A model generated the notes under the pieces. The model made no database searches. It was not told where the DNA came from and was given only the letters and a program-made list of their open reading frames with translations. The translations under genes were made by a program, and so were the position numbers. Below are positions 9,663 through 18,532 of a DNA stretch of 64,000 bases, piece after piece. Every line of letters starts with the position of its first letter. Within the stretch, counting starts at the first letter, position 1. This stretch comes from Nocardioides sp. Soil805 (lineage in GTDB: Bacteria > Actinomycetota > Actinomycetes > Propionibacteriales > Nocardioidaceae), in the NCBI RefSeq assembly GCF_001429625.1, contig NZ_LMSU01000002.1, positions 186,001 to 250,000 on the forward strand. Reading direction: 5' to 3'.

Positions 9663-10045
9663 TGCTGCTCGACACCCAGTCTGTGTTGTGGCTCCTCCAA
9701 GGATCCGACCGGCTGGGTCCGGTCGCACACACCGCCATCGCAGCAGCTCCTGCTGGTCACGTGTCGACGGCGTCGTTGTGGGAGATCGCGATCAAGCGAC
9801 GCCTGGGCAAGCTCGAGACGCCCGACGACCTGCCTGACCTGATCGAGCGGTCGGGCCTCCAATGGCTACCTGTCACGGCGCGCCACACGTGGGCGACCCA
9901 GGACGTCGAGCTGCCTCATCGTGATCCCTTCGACCGGATGCTCGTGGCGCAGGCGACCATCGACCGGCTCACCCTGGTGACCGCCGACCGAGTGATCCTC
10001 GGGGCGGAGCTGCCCGGGGTGTCCGTCCTCGACGCCCGCTTCTGA
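9662..10045 (+). CDS. PIN-domain toxin (VapC-like ribonuclease)
   Basis: 127 residues. The PIN acidic residues are visible: Asp4 in MLLDTQS, Glu in SLWEIAIKRRLGKL, Asp in DPFDRMLVAQA and a C-terminal Asp in LVTADRVI. PIN toxins cleave RNA with Mg2+ and are held inactive by their antitoxin. The SLWEIAIK and HRDPFDRMLVAQA signatures are typical of the subfamily paired with Phd-type antitoxins. Start codon overlaps the antitoxin stop. Confidence 0.9.
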   Translation: MLLDTQSVLWLLQGSDRLGPVAHTAIAAAPAGHVSTASLWEIAIKRRLGKLETPDDLPDLIERSGLQWLPVTARHTWATQDVELPHRDPFDRMLVAQATIDRLTLVTADRVILGAELPGVSVLDARF

Positions 10046-10076
10046 GCCGCCGGCCCGGGCGTCCTACGGTGGGCGC

Positions 10077-11579
10077 ATGCTGATCCGCAACGCCCGCCTG
10101 GTGCCCCTCACCGAGCCCGCTCCGCCGGGTCTCGTCGACGTGCTCGTCGAGGACGGCGTCGTGACCCGGGTCGGGTCCGGCATCGTCGCCGACGGCTCCG
10201 AGGAGTCGTACGACGACGTGGTCGACGCCGCAGGCGGCTGGCTGATGCCGGGGCTCTGGGACCAGCACGTGCACCTCGCCCAATGGACCCTCTCGAGCGC
10301 GCGCCTCGACCTCGCGCCGGCCCGCTCGGCCGAGCAGGCGGTGGCGCTGGTGCGCGAGCGGCTCGAGGAGTGGCCGGACCTGCCCGTCATCGGCTGGGGC
10401 CACCGGCCGACGGCGTGGGACGAGGTCCCGGTCGCCGCGCACCTCGACGCCATCGACACCGAGCAGCCGATCGTGCTCATCGCGGGCGACGGCCACCACG
10501 GCTGGCTCAACACGGTCGCCCTGCAGATGCTCGCCCTGCCGACCCGCCAGAGCGTGGTGAGCGAGGCGGAGTGGTTCATGGCCTACGGCCGGCTCTCGAC
10601 GGTGCTCGGCAGCGACGGCACCGGGCCGGAGGCCTACCGCCGCACCATGGAGAACGCCGCCGCGCAGGGCGTCGTCGGGGTCGTGGACTTCGAGTTCAGC
10701 GGCGGGGTGGCCGACTGGGCCGAGCGCTGGGCCGGCGGTGCGGACCTGATCCGGGTCCGCCACGCCTGCTACGCCGACGGCCTCGAGGACGTCATCTCCC
10801 GCGGCCTCAGCTCGGGCGACCCGCTCGACGGCGACCGCCGGCTCACCATGGGCCCGCTCAAGATCATCAGCGACGGCTCGCTCAACACCCGCACGGCCTG
10901 GTGCTGCGACCCGTACGCCGAGAAGGCCGTCCTCGGCTTCCCGGAGGGCCAGCCCAACCAGACGCCGGACGAGCTGCGCCGGCTGCTGGGCCGGGCCGCC
11001 GAGCACGGCCTCGACGTCGCGGTGCACGCCATCGGGGACCGGGCGGTCACCGAGGCGCTGGCGGCCTTCGCCGACACGGGGGCCCGCGGCGGCATCGAGC
11101 ACGTGCAGCTGACGACGCGCGACGACGTACGCCGGATGGCCGAGCTCGGCGTCCGGGCCAGCGTGCAGCCCGCCCACCTCATCGACGACCGCGACGTGAC
11201 GGAGCGGCTGTGGCCGGGCCGGTCCGAGCGGTGCTTCCCGCTGCGGTGGATGCTCGACGACGGCGTCGACGTGGTGCTCGGATCGGACGCGCCGGTCTCG
11301 GTCCTCGACCCCTGGCTGGCGATCGCGGCCGCCGTGCACCGCTCCGGCGACGAGCGCGAGGCGTGGCACCCCGAGCAGTCGATCACCCCGCGCGAGGCGC
11401 TGGCCGCCTCGACCGACGGCCTCGGCACCGTCGCGCCCGGGCATCCGGCCGACCTCGTGCTGCTCGACGCCGACCCGCTCGACGGCGCCGGCGACGTGGC
11501 CCACGCCGTCCGGCTGCGGGGCTTCGCGGACCACGTCGTCGCGACCTGGGTCGACGGCCGGGTCGTCCACCAGCGCTGA
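10077..11579 (+). CDS. YtcJ-like metal-dependent amidohydrolase
   Basis: 500 residues. TACGGT at 10065-10070 lies 6 nt before the ATG, so the mRNA is probably leaderless. The protein has the composite beta-sandwich of amidohydrolases (MLIRNARLVPL, ADLVLLDADPL near the C-terminus) and a TIM-barrel with metal motifs DQHVHL (HxH, about residue 63), a DGHHGWLNT insert, VAVHAIGDRAV and GIEHVQL (His ligands) and LGSDAPVSVLDPW (Asp ligand). DGSLNTRTAW is characteristic of the YtcJ/exoenzyme-regulatory AepA group. Substrate unknown; probably a cytoplasmic amide or cyclic-amide hydrolase. Confidence 0.85.
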   Translation: MLIRNARLVPLTEPAPPGLVDVLVEDGVVTRVGSGIVADGSEESYDDVVDAAGGWLMPGLWDQHVHLAQWTLSSARLDLAPARSAEQAVALVRERLEEWPDLPVIGWGHRPTAWDEVPVAAHLDAIDTEQPIVLIAGDGHHGWLNTVALQMLALPTRQSVVSEAEWFMAYGRLSTVLGSDGTGPEAYRRTMENAAAQGVVGVVDFEFSGGVADWAERWAGGADLIRVRHACYADGLEDVISRGLSSGDPLDGDRRLTMGPLKIISDGSLNTRTAWCCDPYAEKAVLGFPEGQPNQTPDELRRLLGRAAEHGLDVAVHAIGDRAVTEALAAFADTGARGGIEHVQLTTRDDVRRMAELGVRASVQPAHLIDDRDVTERLWPGRSERCFPLRWMLDDGVDVVLGSDAPVSVLDPWLAIAAAVHRSGDEREAWHPEQSITPREALAASTDGLGTVAPGHPADLVLLDADPLDGAGDVAHAVRLRGFADHVVATWVDGRVVHQR

Positions 11580-11591
11580 TGCCGGGGTGTT

Positions 11592-11658
11592 GGGGTAGTC
11601 CGTGACGAACGGACCCTCGAAACCCGGATCTCGAGGTCCCTTCGTCACGGACTACCCC
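11592..11658. repeat. REP-like palindrome, GTAGTCC family, copy 3
   Basis: Near-perfect arms at 11592-11615 (GGGGTAGTCCGTGACGAA then CGGACC) and 11635-11658 (GGTCCC then TTCGTCACGGACTACCCC). It lies between convergent genes and could end transcription from both sides. Confidence 0.9.
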
Positions 11659-11670
11659 AGGATGGCTGGC

Positions 11671-11722
11671 TGGGGAACGAAACCGACCCCGATCGACCCC
11701 GTGAGGCCGATCTGGTTCCCCA
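11671..11722. repeat. Palindrome of the TGGGGAAC family, copy 1
   Basis: TGGGGAACGAAACC at 11671 faces GATCTGGTTCCCCA ending at 11722. Read on the minus strand the right arm is TGGGGAACCAGATCGGCCTC, nearly identical to TGGGGAACGAGATCGGCCTC at 62781. It is sandwiched between two GTAGTCC-family copies. Confidence 0.75.
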
Positions 11723-11745
11723 CCGCCGCTGGCCCAGGTGTCGCC

Positions 11746-11812
11746 GGGATAGTCCGTGACGAACGGACCCTCGAAACCCGGATTTCGGGGTCCCTTCGTC
11801 ACGGACTACCCC
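11746..11812. repeat. REP-like palindrome, GTAGTCC family, copy 4
   Basis: Arms at 11746-11770 and 11787-11812, almost identical to copy 3 including the internal GAAACCCGGAT centre. The right end is 10 bp from the stop codon of the convergent PucR gene. Confidence 0.9.
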
Positions 11813-11822
11813 GCAAAGCCGC

Positions 11823-13055
11823 TCACGCGAGCGCGAGCGTCACCTCGAGCACGAACTGCGGGTCCTCGAGCCGGTCGCCGTACAGCTCGCGCAGCTGCCC
11901 GACGCGATAGCGCACGGTCTGCGGGTGGACGAACAGCTCCTCGGCCACCGCGTCGCGCCGGCCCTGGTGGAGCACCCACGCGCGCAGCGTGTCGGCGAGC
12001 TTCTCGGCGGTCGACGGCCGCGCGTCGGCCAGCGGCGCGAGCACCCGCGCGCGCAGGTCGGCCCGGGTCTCGGGGTCAGCCGACAGCAGGAGTGCGCCGA
12101 GGTGGGCGTCGGTGTCGAGCGCCGCTCGCTCGGTGCCTTCGGGCAGCGCGCCCTCCGCCTGGAGCGCCACGGCCCGCAGTGCGCGGGCGTGTGAGCGGGC
12201 GGCCTCGAGCCACGGGACCGAGGGGCCGACCACCGCGCCGGTGCCGCGCAGGGCGCGCACCAGGCCGGCGCGGGACGCGGGGGTGCCGGTCGAGGGGACG
12301 AGGATCAGGGCCAGCCCGTCGGGGATACCGGGCACCTCCTCGGTGGGCTGGAGGGTGCGCGGGTCCAGGGCGGTCGCGGCGTGCGGGGCCTGGGCCTCGG
12401 GCAGCAGGACGGCGCTGAGGAAGGCCGGCGGTTCCCAGTCGGCCCGCTCGGCGGCGGCTACCACCGCGTCGGACGCGGCCCCGGTGACCAGGGCCCGGGC
12501 CAGCCGGTCGAGGTTGCGCTGCCGGACCCGGCCGGTGCTCTCGAGCTCGTCGGTGTGGCCCGCGGCGCTCGAGGCGGACAGCTCGTCGATGTAGGCGAAG
12601 ACCAGCTCGGCGAAGCGGGACAGCTGCTCGGCCTCGACCCCGGCGTCCACCGCGGTCCGGGACAGGTCGCGCCACGAGACGCGGGCGCCGATGCGGTACG
12701 CCGCCAGCAGGGCCTCCATGCTGCGCCCGCTGCGGGCCTCACCCCGGCCGAGCCGGTAGGCGCCCTCGAGCGCCGGCGCCATCGGCGTACCGGCCTCCGC
12801 GCGCGTCGCCAGCGTGAGGAAGCCGCCCAGCGCCAGCTGCACGGCCTGGCGGATCGTCTCGCCCATCACGCCGCTGAGCTGCCCGGTGTAGCTCGGGACC
12901 TCCTCGGTGATGGCGACCACCGCCCGGTCCGCGACCTCGGCGAGCTCGTCGCGCATGAGGCGCACGACCTCCTCGTCGAGGCGTACGACGGTCGGTGCCG
13001 GTGTCGCACGATCGGCACGAATCTGTGTGGCGCGGCGCACAACACGGTCAGCCAT
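11823..13055 (-). CDS. PucR/CdaR-type transcriptional regulator
   Basis: 410 residues from the ATG at 13055. The N-terminal 270 residues are helical without a recognised ligand domain (RsbRD-like region with SYTGQLSGVMGETIRQAVQLALGGF split over residues 50-75). The C-terminal 60 residues are the PucR helix-turn-helix: LADTLRAWVLHQGRRDAVAEEL then FVHPQTVRYRVGQLRELYGD. Such proteins usually activate or repress adjacent catabolic or lipid genes. The gene is divergent from the reductase/desaturase pair, with a perfect palindrome in the gap, so control of those genes is the natural inference. Confidence 0.88.
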   Translation of the reverse strand: MADRVVRRATQIRADRATPAPTVVRLDEEVVRLMRDELAEVADRAVVAITEEVPSYTGQLSGVMGETIRQAVQLALGGFLTLATRAEAGTPMAPALEGAYRLGRGEARSGRSMEALLAAYRIGARVSWRDLSRTAVDAGVEAEQLSRFAELVFAYIDELSASSAAGHTDELESTGRVRQRNLDRLARALVTGAASDAVVAAAERADWEPPAFLSAVLLPEAQAPHAATALDPRTLQPTEEVPGIPDGLALILVPSTGTPASRAGLVRALRGTGAVVGPSVPWLEAARSHARALRAVALQAEGALPEGTERAALDTDAHLGALLLSADPETRADLRARVLAPLADARPSTAEKLADTLRAWVLHQGRRDAVAEELFVHPQTVRYRVGQLRELYGDRLEDPQFVLEVTLALA

Positions 13056-13075
13056 CCGGGCTCCTGAGGATCTAG

Positions 13076-13092
13076 TTGTTCGTATCGAACAA
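13076..13092. promoter_or_regulatory. Operator-like palindrome TTGTTCG-TAT-CGAACAA
   Basis: A perfect 7-bp inverted repeat with a 3-bp centre in the 103-bp gap between the PucR gene and the reductase gene, 21 bp upstream of the PucR start. It is the only clear dyad in the gap and the best candidate for the PucR binding site. AT-rich AACAATAAC follows and could form part of a -10 region. Confidence 0.6.
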
Positions 13093-13158
13093 TAACCTGG
13101 ATCTGATTCACGTGCACCGGGCAGGACTTCGGCCCCCGGAACAGGGAGGCTAGGACGC

Positions 13159-14292
13159 ATGACGACGTTCCTGTCCCCCTCCTCGGGTCGTGACCGCCCA
13201 CTGGTGCGCGAGTGGCGCGACCGCGCGGTCCGTCTCGCCGAGGCCGCGACCACGCCGTTGCTCCCCGCCGACTACCTCGACCTCTTCGCCCCGCTGCGCT
13301 CCGGCACGGACCTGCGCGGGCGCATCGAGGAGATCCACCCGGAGACCGCCGACGCCGCGACCATCGTCATCCGACCGGGCGCCGACTGGGCCGGGCACGT
13401 CCCCGGCCAGTACCTCCGGATCGGCATCGACGTCGACGGTGTCCGCCAGTGGCGCGCCTACTCGCTGACCCACGGCCCCCGCGCCGACGGCCGCATCTCG
13501 ATCACGGTCAAGGCCGTGCCCGACGGCCTGGTCAGCAACCACCTCGTCCACGAGGCCCGCCCCGGCACGCTCGTCCACCTCGAGCAGGCCGCCGGCGAGT
13601 TCGTGCTGCAGAGCGACCACGACCGGCTGCTCTTCGTCACCGCCGGCTCCGGCATCACCCCGGTCATCGGGATGCTGCGCAACCTCTTCCCGAGCACCGA
13701 CTCCGGCGTGCTCCGCCTGCCGCGCAGCAAGGACCTCGACATCGTCGTGGTCCACGTCGCGCCCAGCGAGCCGCACTCGATCTTCAGCCGCGACCTGCAC
13801 GCGCTCGCCGACGCCGGTGCCATCCGGCTCGTCGCGCGCTACGACGACGAGCACGGCGTCCTCGACGTCGCGGACCTGGAGACGCTCGTCCCCGACCTGC
13901 ACGAGCGGCGCACGCTGGCCTGCGGCCCGGCCGGGCTGCTCGACGCCCTCGGCGCCCACCACGAGGCCGCCGGCCTCGAGCTGGTGACCGAGCAGTTCCG
14001 TACGGCGCGCGTCGAGGCGGGCGACGGCGGCACCGTCGCCTTCACCTCCGGCACCACCCTCGAGGTCGACGGCGCCACGCCGATCCTCGACGCCGCCGAG
14101 GAGGCCGGCGTCCTGATGCCCAGCGGCTGCCGCATGGGCATCTGCATGGGGTGCGTGCTGCCGCTCAAGGAGGGCTCGGTGCGCGACCTGCGCAACGGCG
14201 CCATCACCACCGCGATCCCCGGCGAGTCCGGCGCCATCAAGGTGCAGACCTGCATCAACGCCGCCGCCGGCCCCTGCCACATCGACCACTGA
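13159..14292 (+). CDS. FAD/[2Fe-2S] ferredoxin reductase partner of the acyl desaturase
   Basis: 377 residues with a GGGAGG ribosome site ahead of the ATG. Domain order: flavin-binding barrel (about 45-145; GQYLRIGIDV, RAYSLTHGP), NAD(P)-binding domain (about 150-280; FVTAGSGITPVIGMLRNL, TLACGPAGLLDAL) and a plant-type [2Fe-2S] domain at the C-terminus with CRMGICMGC and the fourth cysteine in VQTCINAAAG. It passes electrons from NAD(P)H to the di-iron desaturase encoded next. The order and partner match Mycobacterium Rv3230c/DesA3 (family knowledge). Located in the cytoplasm at the membrane face. Confidence 0.9.
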   Translation: MTTFLSPSSGRDRPLVREWRDRAVRLAEAATTPLLPADYLDLFAPLRSGTDLRGRIEEIHPETADAATIVIRPGADWAGHVPGQYLRIGIDVDGVRQWRAYSLTHGPRADGRISITVKAVPDGLVSNHLVHEARPGTLVHLEQAAGEFVLQSDHDRLLFVTAGSGITPVIGMLRNLFPSTDSGVLRLPRSKDLDIVVVHVAPSEPHSIFSRDLHALADAGAIRLVARYDDEHGVLDVADLETLVPDLHERRTLACGPAGLLDALGAHHEAAGLELVTEQFRTARVEAGDGGTVAFTSGTTLEVDGATPILDAAEEAGVLMPSGCRMGICMGCVLPLKEGSVRDLRNGAITTAIPGESGAIKVQTCINAAAGPCHIDH

Positions 14293-14308
14293 CCCCCAGT
14301 CCAGCCTC

Positions 14309-14348
14309 GGTTTCGACACGCTCGCTCCGCTCGCTGCTCAACCAGCGG
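14309..14348. repeat. GGTTTCGA...CTCAACC element, copy in the reductase-desaturase gap
   Basis: GGTTTCGACACGCTCGCTCC followed by GCTCGCTGCTCAACCAGCGG, an imperfect palindrome of 40 bp. The same ends (GGTTTCGA, CTCAACCA/G) recur at 46.46 and 48.60 kb and, in the opposite orientation, four times at 26.97-27.17 kb. Confidence 0.8.
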
Positions 14349-14371
14349 CGGACCGACTGAAGGAGACGCAC

Positions 14372-15601
14372 ATGACCACCATCCAGAAGCAGGCCCAGAG
14401 CCCGATCGCCCACCTCACCGAGGCCGACATCGAGCAGATCGGCGTGGAGCTCGACGCGATCCGGCAGAGCATCCTCGACGACCGCGGTGCCGCCGACGCG
14501 GCGTACATCCGCAAGGTCATCGACCGCCAGCGCAAGCTCGAGCTGGGCTCGCGCGCGGTGCTGCTCTTCAGCGCATTCCCGCCGGCCTGGGTGGTCGGCA
14601 CCGCCGGGCTGAGCGTCGCCAAGATCCTCGACAACATGGAGATCGGCCACAACATCCTCCACGGCCAGTGGGACTGGATGCGCGACCCCAAGATCCACTC
14701 CAGCACCTGGGAGTGGGACATGGCCTCGCCCGCCGAGCAGTGGAAGCACAGCCACAACGAGCTGCACCACACCTACACCAACGTCATCGGCAAGGACAAC
14801 GACCTCGGCTACGGCATCATGCGCGTCGACGAGGGGCAGCGCTGGGCGCCGTTCCACCTCGGCCAGCCGATCTGGTGCTTCATCAACGCCGTGTTCTTCG
14901 AGTACGGCATCGCGGCCTACGACCTCGACCTCGGCGCCGTGATCAAGAAGAAGCAGACCAAGGACCCCGAGTTCCGCCGCCGTGCCAAGCAGGTCCTCGG
15001 CAAGATCCGCCGCCAGGTCACCAAGGACTACGTGGCCCACCCGGTGCTCTCGATCCCGACCGGCTCGTTCCTGTCCACGCTGGCGGCCAACTTCACCGCC
15101 AACGTCGTGCGCAACCTGTGGTCCAACTCGATCATCCTGTGCGGCCACTTCCCCGAGGGCGTCGAGACCTTCGAGAAGCGCTCGATCGACGGCGAGACCA
15201 AGGGCGACTGGTACGTCCGCCAGATGCTCGGCTCGGCCAACATCTCCGGCTCCAAGCTCATGCACCTGATGAGCGGCAACCTCTCGCACCAGATCGAGCA
15301 CCACCTGTTCCCGGACCTGCCGTCCAACCGGTACGCCGAGATCGCGCCGCAGGTGAAGGCGCTGTTCGACAAGTACGAGCTCAACTACCACTCGCGCCCG
15401 CTCGTCCCGCAGGTCTACTCGGCGTGGCACAAGGTGGTGCGGCTCTCGCTGCCCAACGGCTGGCTCGCGACGACCAACGCCAAGAACGCCCCCGAGCAGT
15501 TCAAGCTGCTCTACAAGATGGCCACCGGCGGCCCCAAGCTCCGACGCGCGGCCCAGGCCCGCCTCGAGCAGCAGTCCCGTCGGATGGTCAAGGCCGCCTG
15601 A
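14372..15601 (+). CDS. Membrane acyl-CoA/fatty-acid desaturase (DesA3-like)
   Basis: 409 residues; AAGGAG lies 9 nt before the ATG. The three di-iron histidine clusters are present: GHNILHGQWDW (about residue 93), HSHNELHHTYTN (about 127) and HQIEHHLFPDLP (about 308). Two hydrophobic segments (VLLFSAFPPAWVVGTAGLSV and around 225-260) anchor it in the membrane. The enzyme inserts a cis double bond using O2 and electrons from the reductase upstream. The resemblance to DesA3-type stearoyl-CoA delta-9 desaturases and the paired reductase gene support the call; the chain length and position acted on are not visible. Confidence 0.92.
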   Translation: MTTIQKQAQSPIAHLTEADIEQIGVELDAIRQSILDDRGAADAAYIRKVIDRQRKLELGSRAVLLFSAFPPAWVVGTAGLSVAKILDNMEIGHNILHGQWDWMRDPKIHSSTWEWDMASPAEQWKHSHNELHHTYTNVIGKDNDLGYGIMRVDEGQRWAPFHLGQPIWCFINAVFFEYGIAAYDLDLGAVIKKKQTKDPEFRRRAKQVLGKIRRQVTKDYVAHPVLSIPTGSFLSTLAANFTANVVRNLWSNSIILCGHFPEGVETFEKRSIDGETKGDWYVRQMLGSANISGSKLMHLMSGNLSHQIEHHLFPDLPSNRYAEIAPQVKALFDKYELNYHSRPLVPQVYSAWHKVVRLSLPNGWLATTNAKNAPEQFKLLYKMATGGPKLRRAAQARLEQQSRRMVKAA

Positions 15602-15650
15602 GCGCCGCCTGAGCATCGCCCGGGGCGCACCGCACGGAGCGCACCGGACG

Positions 15651-15685
15651 CAGTGGGACCCGAGTCACCGACTCGGGTCCCACTG
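15651..15685. terminator. Perfect 16-bp hairpin terminator after the desaturase
   Basis: CAGTGGGACCCGAGTC, a 3-nt loop ACC, then GACTCGGGTCCCACTG. The stem is perfect. No U-run follows, which is usual in GC-rich actinobacteria. It lies 50 bp after the desaturase stop codon. Confidence 0.8.
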
Positions 15686-15821
15686 TCACGTCCGGGTGCC
15701 GGTCTGGACCGGCCCGCGGCCGGACGGGGAGCTTTCGCGAAAACGCGTCGGGGCGTGGGGCCGCCCGCCTACGTTCCGGGCGAGTGTCCTCCACGGGGGA
15801 GGGCTCGAGCCGGAGGCCCGC

Positions 15822-17540
15822 ATGCGCCAGCACCACCCGTCCCTCAGTCGACTCCTGGTCGTCCTCGCCGTCGTGGCGAGCACCCTGCTCCTGCCGACCT
15901 CCGCGCACGCCGTGGCCACCGGCCGGATCACCGGCACGGTCACCGGGAGCGCCGGCCAGGGCCTCGGTGACGCGTACGTCTCGGCGCTCCAGATGTTCGT
16001 CGACGACGGGTGGACCTACTGGGACGAGGTCGCCTGGGACGAGACCGACACGGCCGGGGCCTACGACCTCGCCGGGCTCGAGCCGGGCACCTATCGCCTC
16101 CGCTTCGTCGACTGGACCGGTGACCACGTCGCCGAGTACTACGCCGACCAGCCCACCGTTGAGCTCGCGCAGGACGTCGTGGTCGGCGACGGCTCGGTCG
16201 TCACGGGCAAGGACGCGCAGCTCGCTCCCGCGGGGCACGTCACCGGCACGGTCACCGGTCCGGCGGACGTGCCGCTCGACAGCATCTCCGTCACCGTCTA
16301 CGAGCACGTCAGCGAGGACGGCAGCACCTACTGGGGCTACGTCCGCGACGGCGAGACGGACGCCTCCGGCGCGTACGACATCGGCGGGCTCGAGGCGGGC
16401 ACCTACCGCGTCGGCTTCGAGGACTACAGCGGCGACCATGTGTCCGAGTACTACGCCGACCAGCCCACGGTCGAGCTCGCGCAGGACGTCGTCGTCGCTG
16501 CGGGTGCCACGGTCGGCGACCTGGACGCACAGCTGACGGTCGCGGGCCACATCACGGGCACCGTCACCGGCCCGGGTGGCGTCGCCGCCGAGGACGTCGG
16601 GGTGGCCGTCTACCAACAGTTCGTCGAGGACGGGGACACCTACTGGGACTACGTGTCCTGGGACTACACCGACGCGCAGGGCGCCTACGACGCCGGTCGT
16701 CTGGCGGCCGGCACCTACCGCCTCGGGTTCTACGACTACACCGGTGACCACCTCGCCGAGTACTACGACGACCAGGCCACCCTCGAGCTGGCCCGCGACC
16801 TCGTGGTGGCGGCCGGGGCGACGCTGACCGGCAAGGACGCGCAGCTCGCGGCGGCCGCCCACGTGACCGGTACCGTCACCCTGCCCGGCGGGCAGCCCGC
16901 CCAGGACGTGTGGGTGACGGCGTACCAGTCCTACACCGAGGGCGGCGCGACCTACTGGGACGAGGTGGCCTGGGACTACACCGGCTCGACCGGCGCCTAC
17001 GACCTCGGCGGCCTCGCCGCGGGCACCTACCGGGTGGGCTTCGTCGACGAGTCGGAGACCTACCCCGGCGAGTACTGGAACGACAAGGCGGCGGTCGAGC
17101 AGGCCGACGACATCGCGGTCGGTGCGGCGGCGACCCGGTCCGGCATCGACGCGATGCTCGGCCTGACCGCGACGACCCCGGCCCCTGCGCCGGCGCCGGC
17201 CCCGGCACCCGCCCCGGCACCCCTCCCGCCGGCGCCCCCGACGGCGAGCCCGGCCCCGCCCGCCCCGACGGCGGTGCTCAGCGACGTCGCCCCCCGGGGC
17301 ACCGGCAAGCTCAAGGTGGGCGCAAAGCTCAAGGTCAGCAAGGGCAGCTGGAACGTGCCGGTCACGGTGAAGTACCAGTGGTTCGCCAACGGCACGAAGA
17401 TCAAGAAGGCGACGAAGGCGTCGTACAATCTCACGCGCAAGGTCAAGGGCCGCAAGATCTCCGTCAAGGTCACCGCGTCGGCGCCCGGCCTGACCTCCAA
17501 GGTCGTGACGGTGAAGTTCAAGGGCAAGGTCAAGGGCTGA
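15822..17540 (+). CDS. Secreted protein with four carboxypeptidase-regulatory-like repeats
   Basis: 572 residues. The ATG at 15822 has GGAGG 6 nt upstream and opens a signal peptide ending PTSAHA. Four repeats of about 104 residues follow, beginning at GRITGTVTG, GHVTGTVTG, GHITGTVTG and AHVTGTVTL; each holds a Tyr/Trp/Asp-rich strand (TYWDEVAWDETD type), a GTYRLGF strand and a conserved EYYADQPTVELAQDV type end. This is the CarboxypepD_reg/SpaA-like beta fold of surface proteins. A Pro-Ala linker (PAPAPAPA) then leads to a lysine-rich Ig-like domain (KLKVGAKLKVSKGSW, YQWFANGTKIKKATK) typical of Nocardioides extracellular proteins. Probably cell-surface or secreted; no sorting motif seen. Confidence 0.85.
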   Translation: MRQHHPSLSRLLVVLAVVASTLLLPTSAHAVATGRITGTVTGSAGQGLGDAYVSALQMFVDDGWTYWDEVAWDETDTAGAYDLAGLEPGTYRLRFVDWTGDHVAEYYADQPTVELAQDVVVGDGSVVTGKDAQLAPAGHVTGTVTGPADVPLDSISVTVYEHVSEDGSTYWGYVRDGETDASGAYDIGGLEAGTYRVGFEDYSGDHVSEYYADQPTVELAQDVVVAAGATVGDLDAQLTVAGHITGTVTGPGGVAAEDVGVAVYQQFVEDGDTYWDYVSWDYTDAQGAYDAGRLAAGTYRLGFYDYTGDHLAEYYDDQATLELARDLVVAAGATLTGKDAQLAAAAHVTGTVTLPGGQPAQDVWVTAYQSYTEGGATYWDEVAWDYTGSTGAYDLGGLAAGTYRVGFVDESETYPGEYWNDKAAVEQADDIAVGAAATRSGIDAMLGLTATTPAPAPAPAPAPAPAPLPPAPPTASPAPPAPTAVLSDVAPRGTGKLKVGAKLKVSKGSWNVPVTVKYQWFANGTKIKKATKASYNLTRKVKGRKISVKVTASAPGLTSKVVTVKFKGKVKG

Positions 17541-17598
17541 TCGCACACGGTCCGAGCAGGGGTACGGCGACGCCGCGTCGTCGCCGTACCCTTGCGCC

Positions 17599-18408
17599 AT
17601 GTCCACCGAGACCGACAGCCTCGTCGCCTGCACGATCGAGCGCGGCGTCGCGCGGGTGCGGCTGACCCGTCCCGACAAGCGCAACGCGCTCACCCTCGAC
17701 ACCCTCGAGCAGCTGATCGACACCGCCCGCATGTTGCGCCGCGACAAGTCCCTGCGTGCCGTGGTGATCGACGGGGAAGGCGAGGCCTTCTGCGCCGGCC
17801 TGGACTTCGGCACCGTGATGAAGCAGCCGACCCGGGTCGCGACGGCGTTCGTGCCCCGGCCGTGGCGCGGCACCAACACCTTCCAGGAGGCGTGCTGGGC
17901 GTGGCGGCGGCTGCCGGTCCCGGTCATCGCCGCCGTCCACGGGCACTGCCTCGGCGGCGGCCTGCAGATCGCGCTGGCCGCCGACTTCCGCATCGCCCAC
18001 CCCGACTCCACGTGGTCGGTCCTCGAGGGCAAGTGGGGGATCATCCCGGACATGTCCGGCGTACGCAGCCTGGCCGAGCTGGTGGGCATCGAGACCGCCA
18101 AGCGGCTCACCATGACCGCGGAGATGTTCAGCGGCAAGGAGGCCCACGAGCTGGGCCTCGTCGGTCGCCTCGACGCCTACCCCGCGGCGGCCGCCCTCGA
18201 GCTCGCCGAGGAGCTCAAGCAGCGCTCGCCCGACCAGCTCGCCGCCGCCAAGCGGCTCTTCAACGACACCTGGACGTCCGGGCCGCGGCACACCTTCGCC
18301 CGCGAGCGGGTCGAGCAGGCGTTCCTGCTCTTCAACCGCAACACCAAGGTCGCCCGCGAGGCCGCCTTCGGCAAGGTCGCGCCGGTCTTCGGTCCGCGCT
18401 CGCGCTGA
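17599..18408 (+). CDS. Enoyl-CoA hydratase/isomerase family protein (crotonase)
   Basis: 269 residues; TACCCT at 17587-17592 lies 6 nt before the ATG (leaderless). The crotonase oxyanion-hole segments are AFCAGLDFGT and AAVHGHCLGGGLQIALAADFRIA, and the C-terminal trimerisation helices are present. The position of the first catalytic glutamate is SVLEGKWGIIPDMSG, and the second (usual GxVxxV) reads HELGLVGRL. It should act on acyl-CoA thioesters in the cytoplasm. Whether it hydrates, isomerises or hydrolyses cannot be told. Not clearly in an operon. Confidence 0.88.
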   Translation: MSTETDSLVACTIERGVARVRLTRPDKRNALTLDTLEQLIDTARMLRRDKSLRAVVIDGEGEAFCAGLDFGTVMKQPTRVATAFVPRPWRGTNTFQEACWAWRRLPVPVIAAVHGHCLGGGLQIALAADFRIAHPDSTWSVLEGKWGIIPDMSGVRSLAELVGIETAKRLTMTAEMFSGKEAHELGLVGRLDAYPAAAALELAEELKQRSPDQLAAAKRLFNDTWTSGPRHTFARERVEQAFLLFNRNTKVAREAAFGKVAPVFGPRSR

Positions 18409-18532
18409 CGCTCGGGCGCCCCGTCCGGGTCCGTTCCGGCCCACCCGTGGAGGTGTGGTCGGGCCTCGATCGCGAGGTCTAGCGTCGCCCGGTGGTGCTC
18501 GGGACGTGCCCGGGACCAGGAGGTGGCACACG

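Noticed and set aside
15588..18137. 850-codon minus-strand frame opposite the repeat protein and crotonase
   Set aside because: Its translation is Val/Asp/Gly/Arg-rich with no motif and opposes genes with good starts; a compositional shadow.
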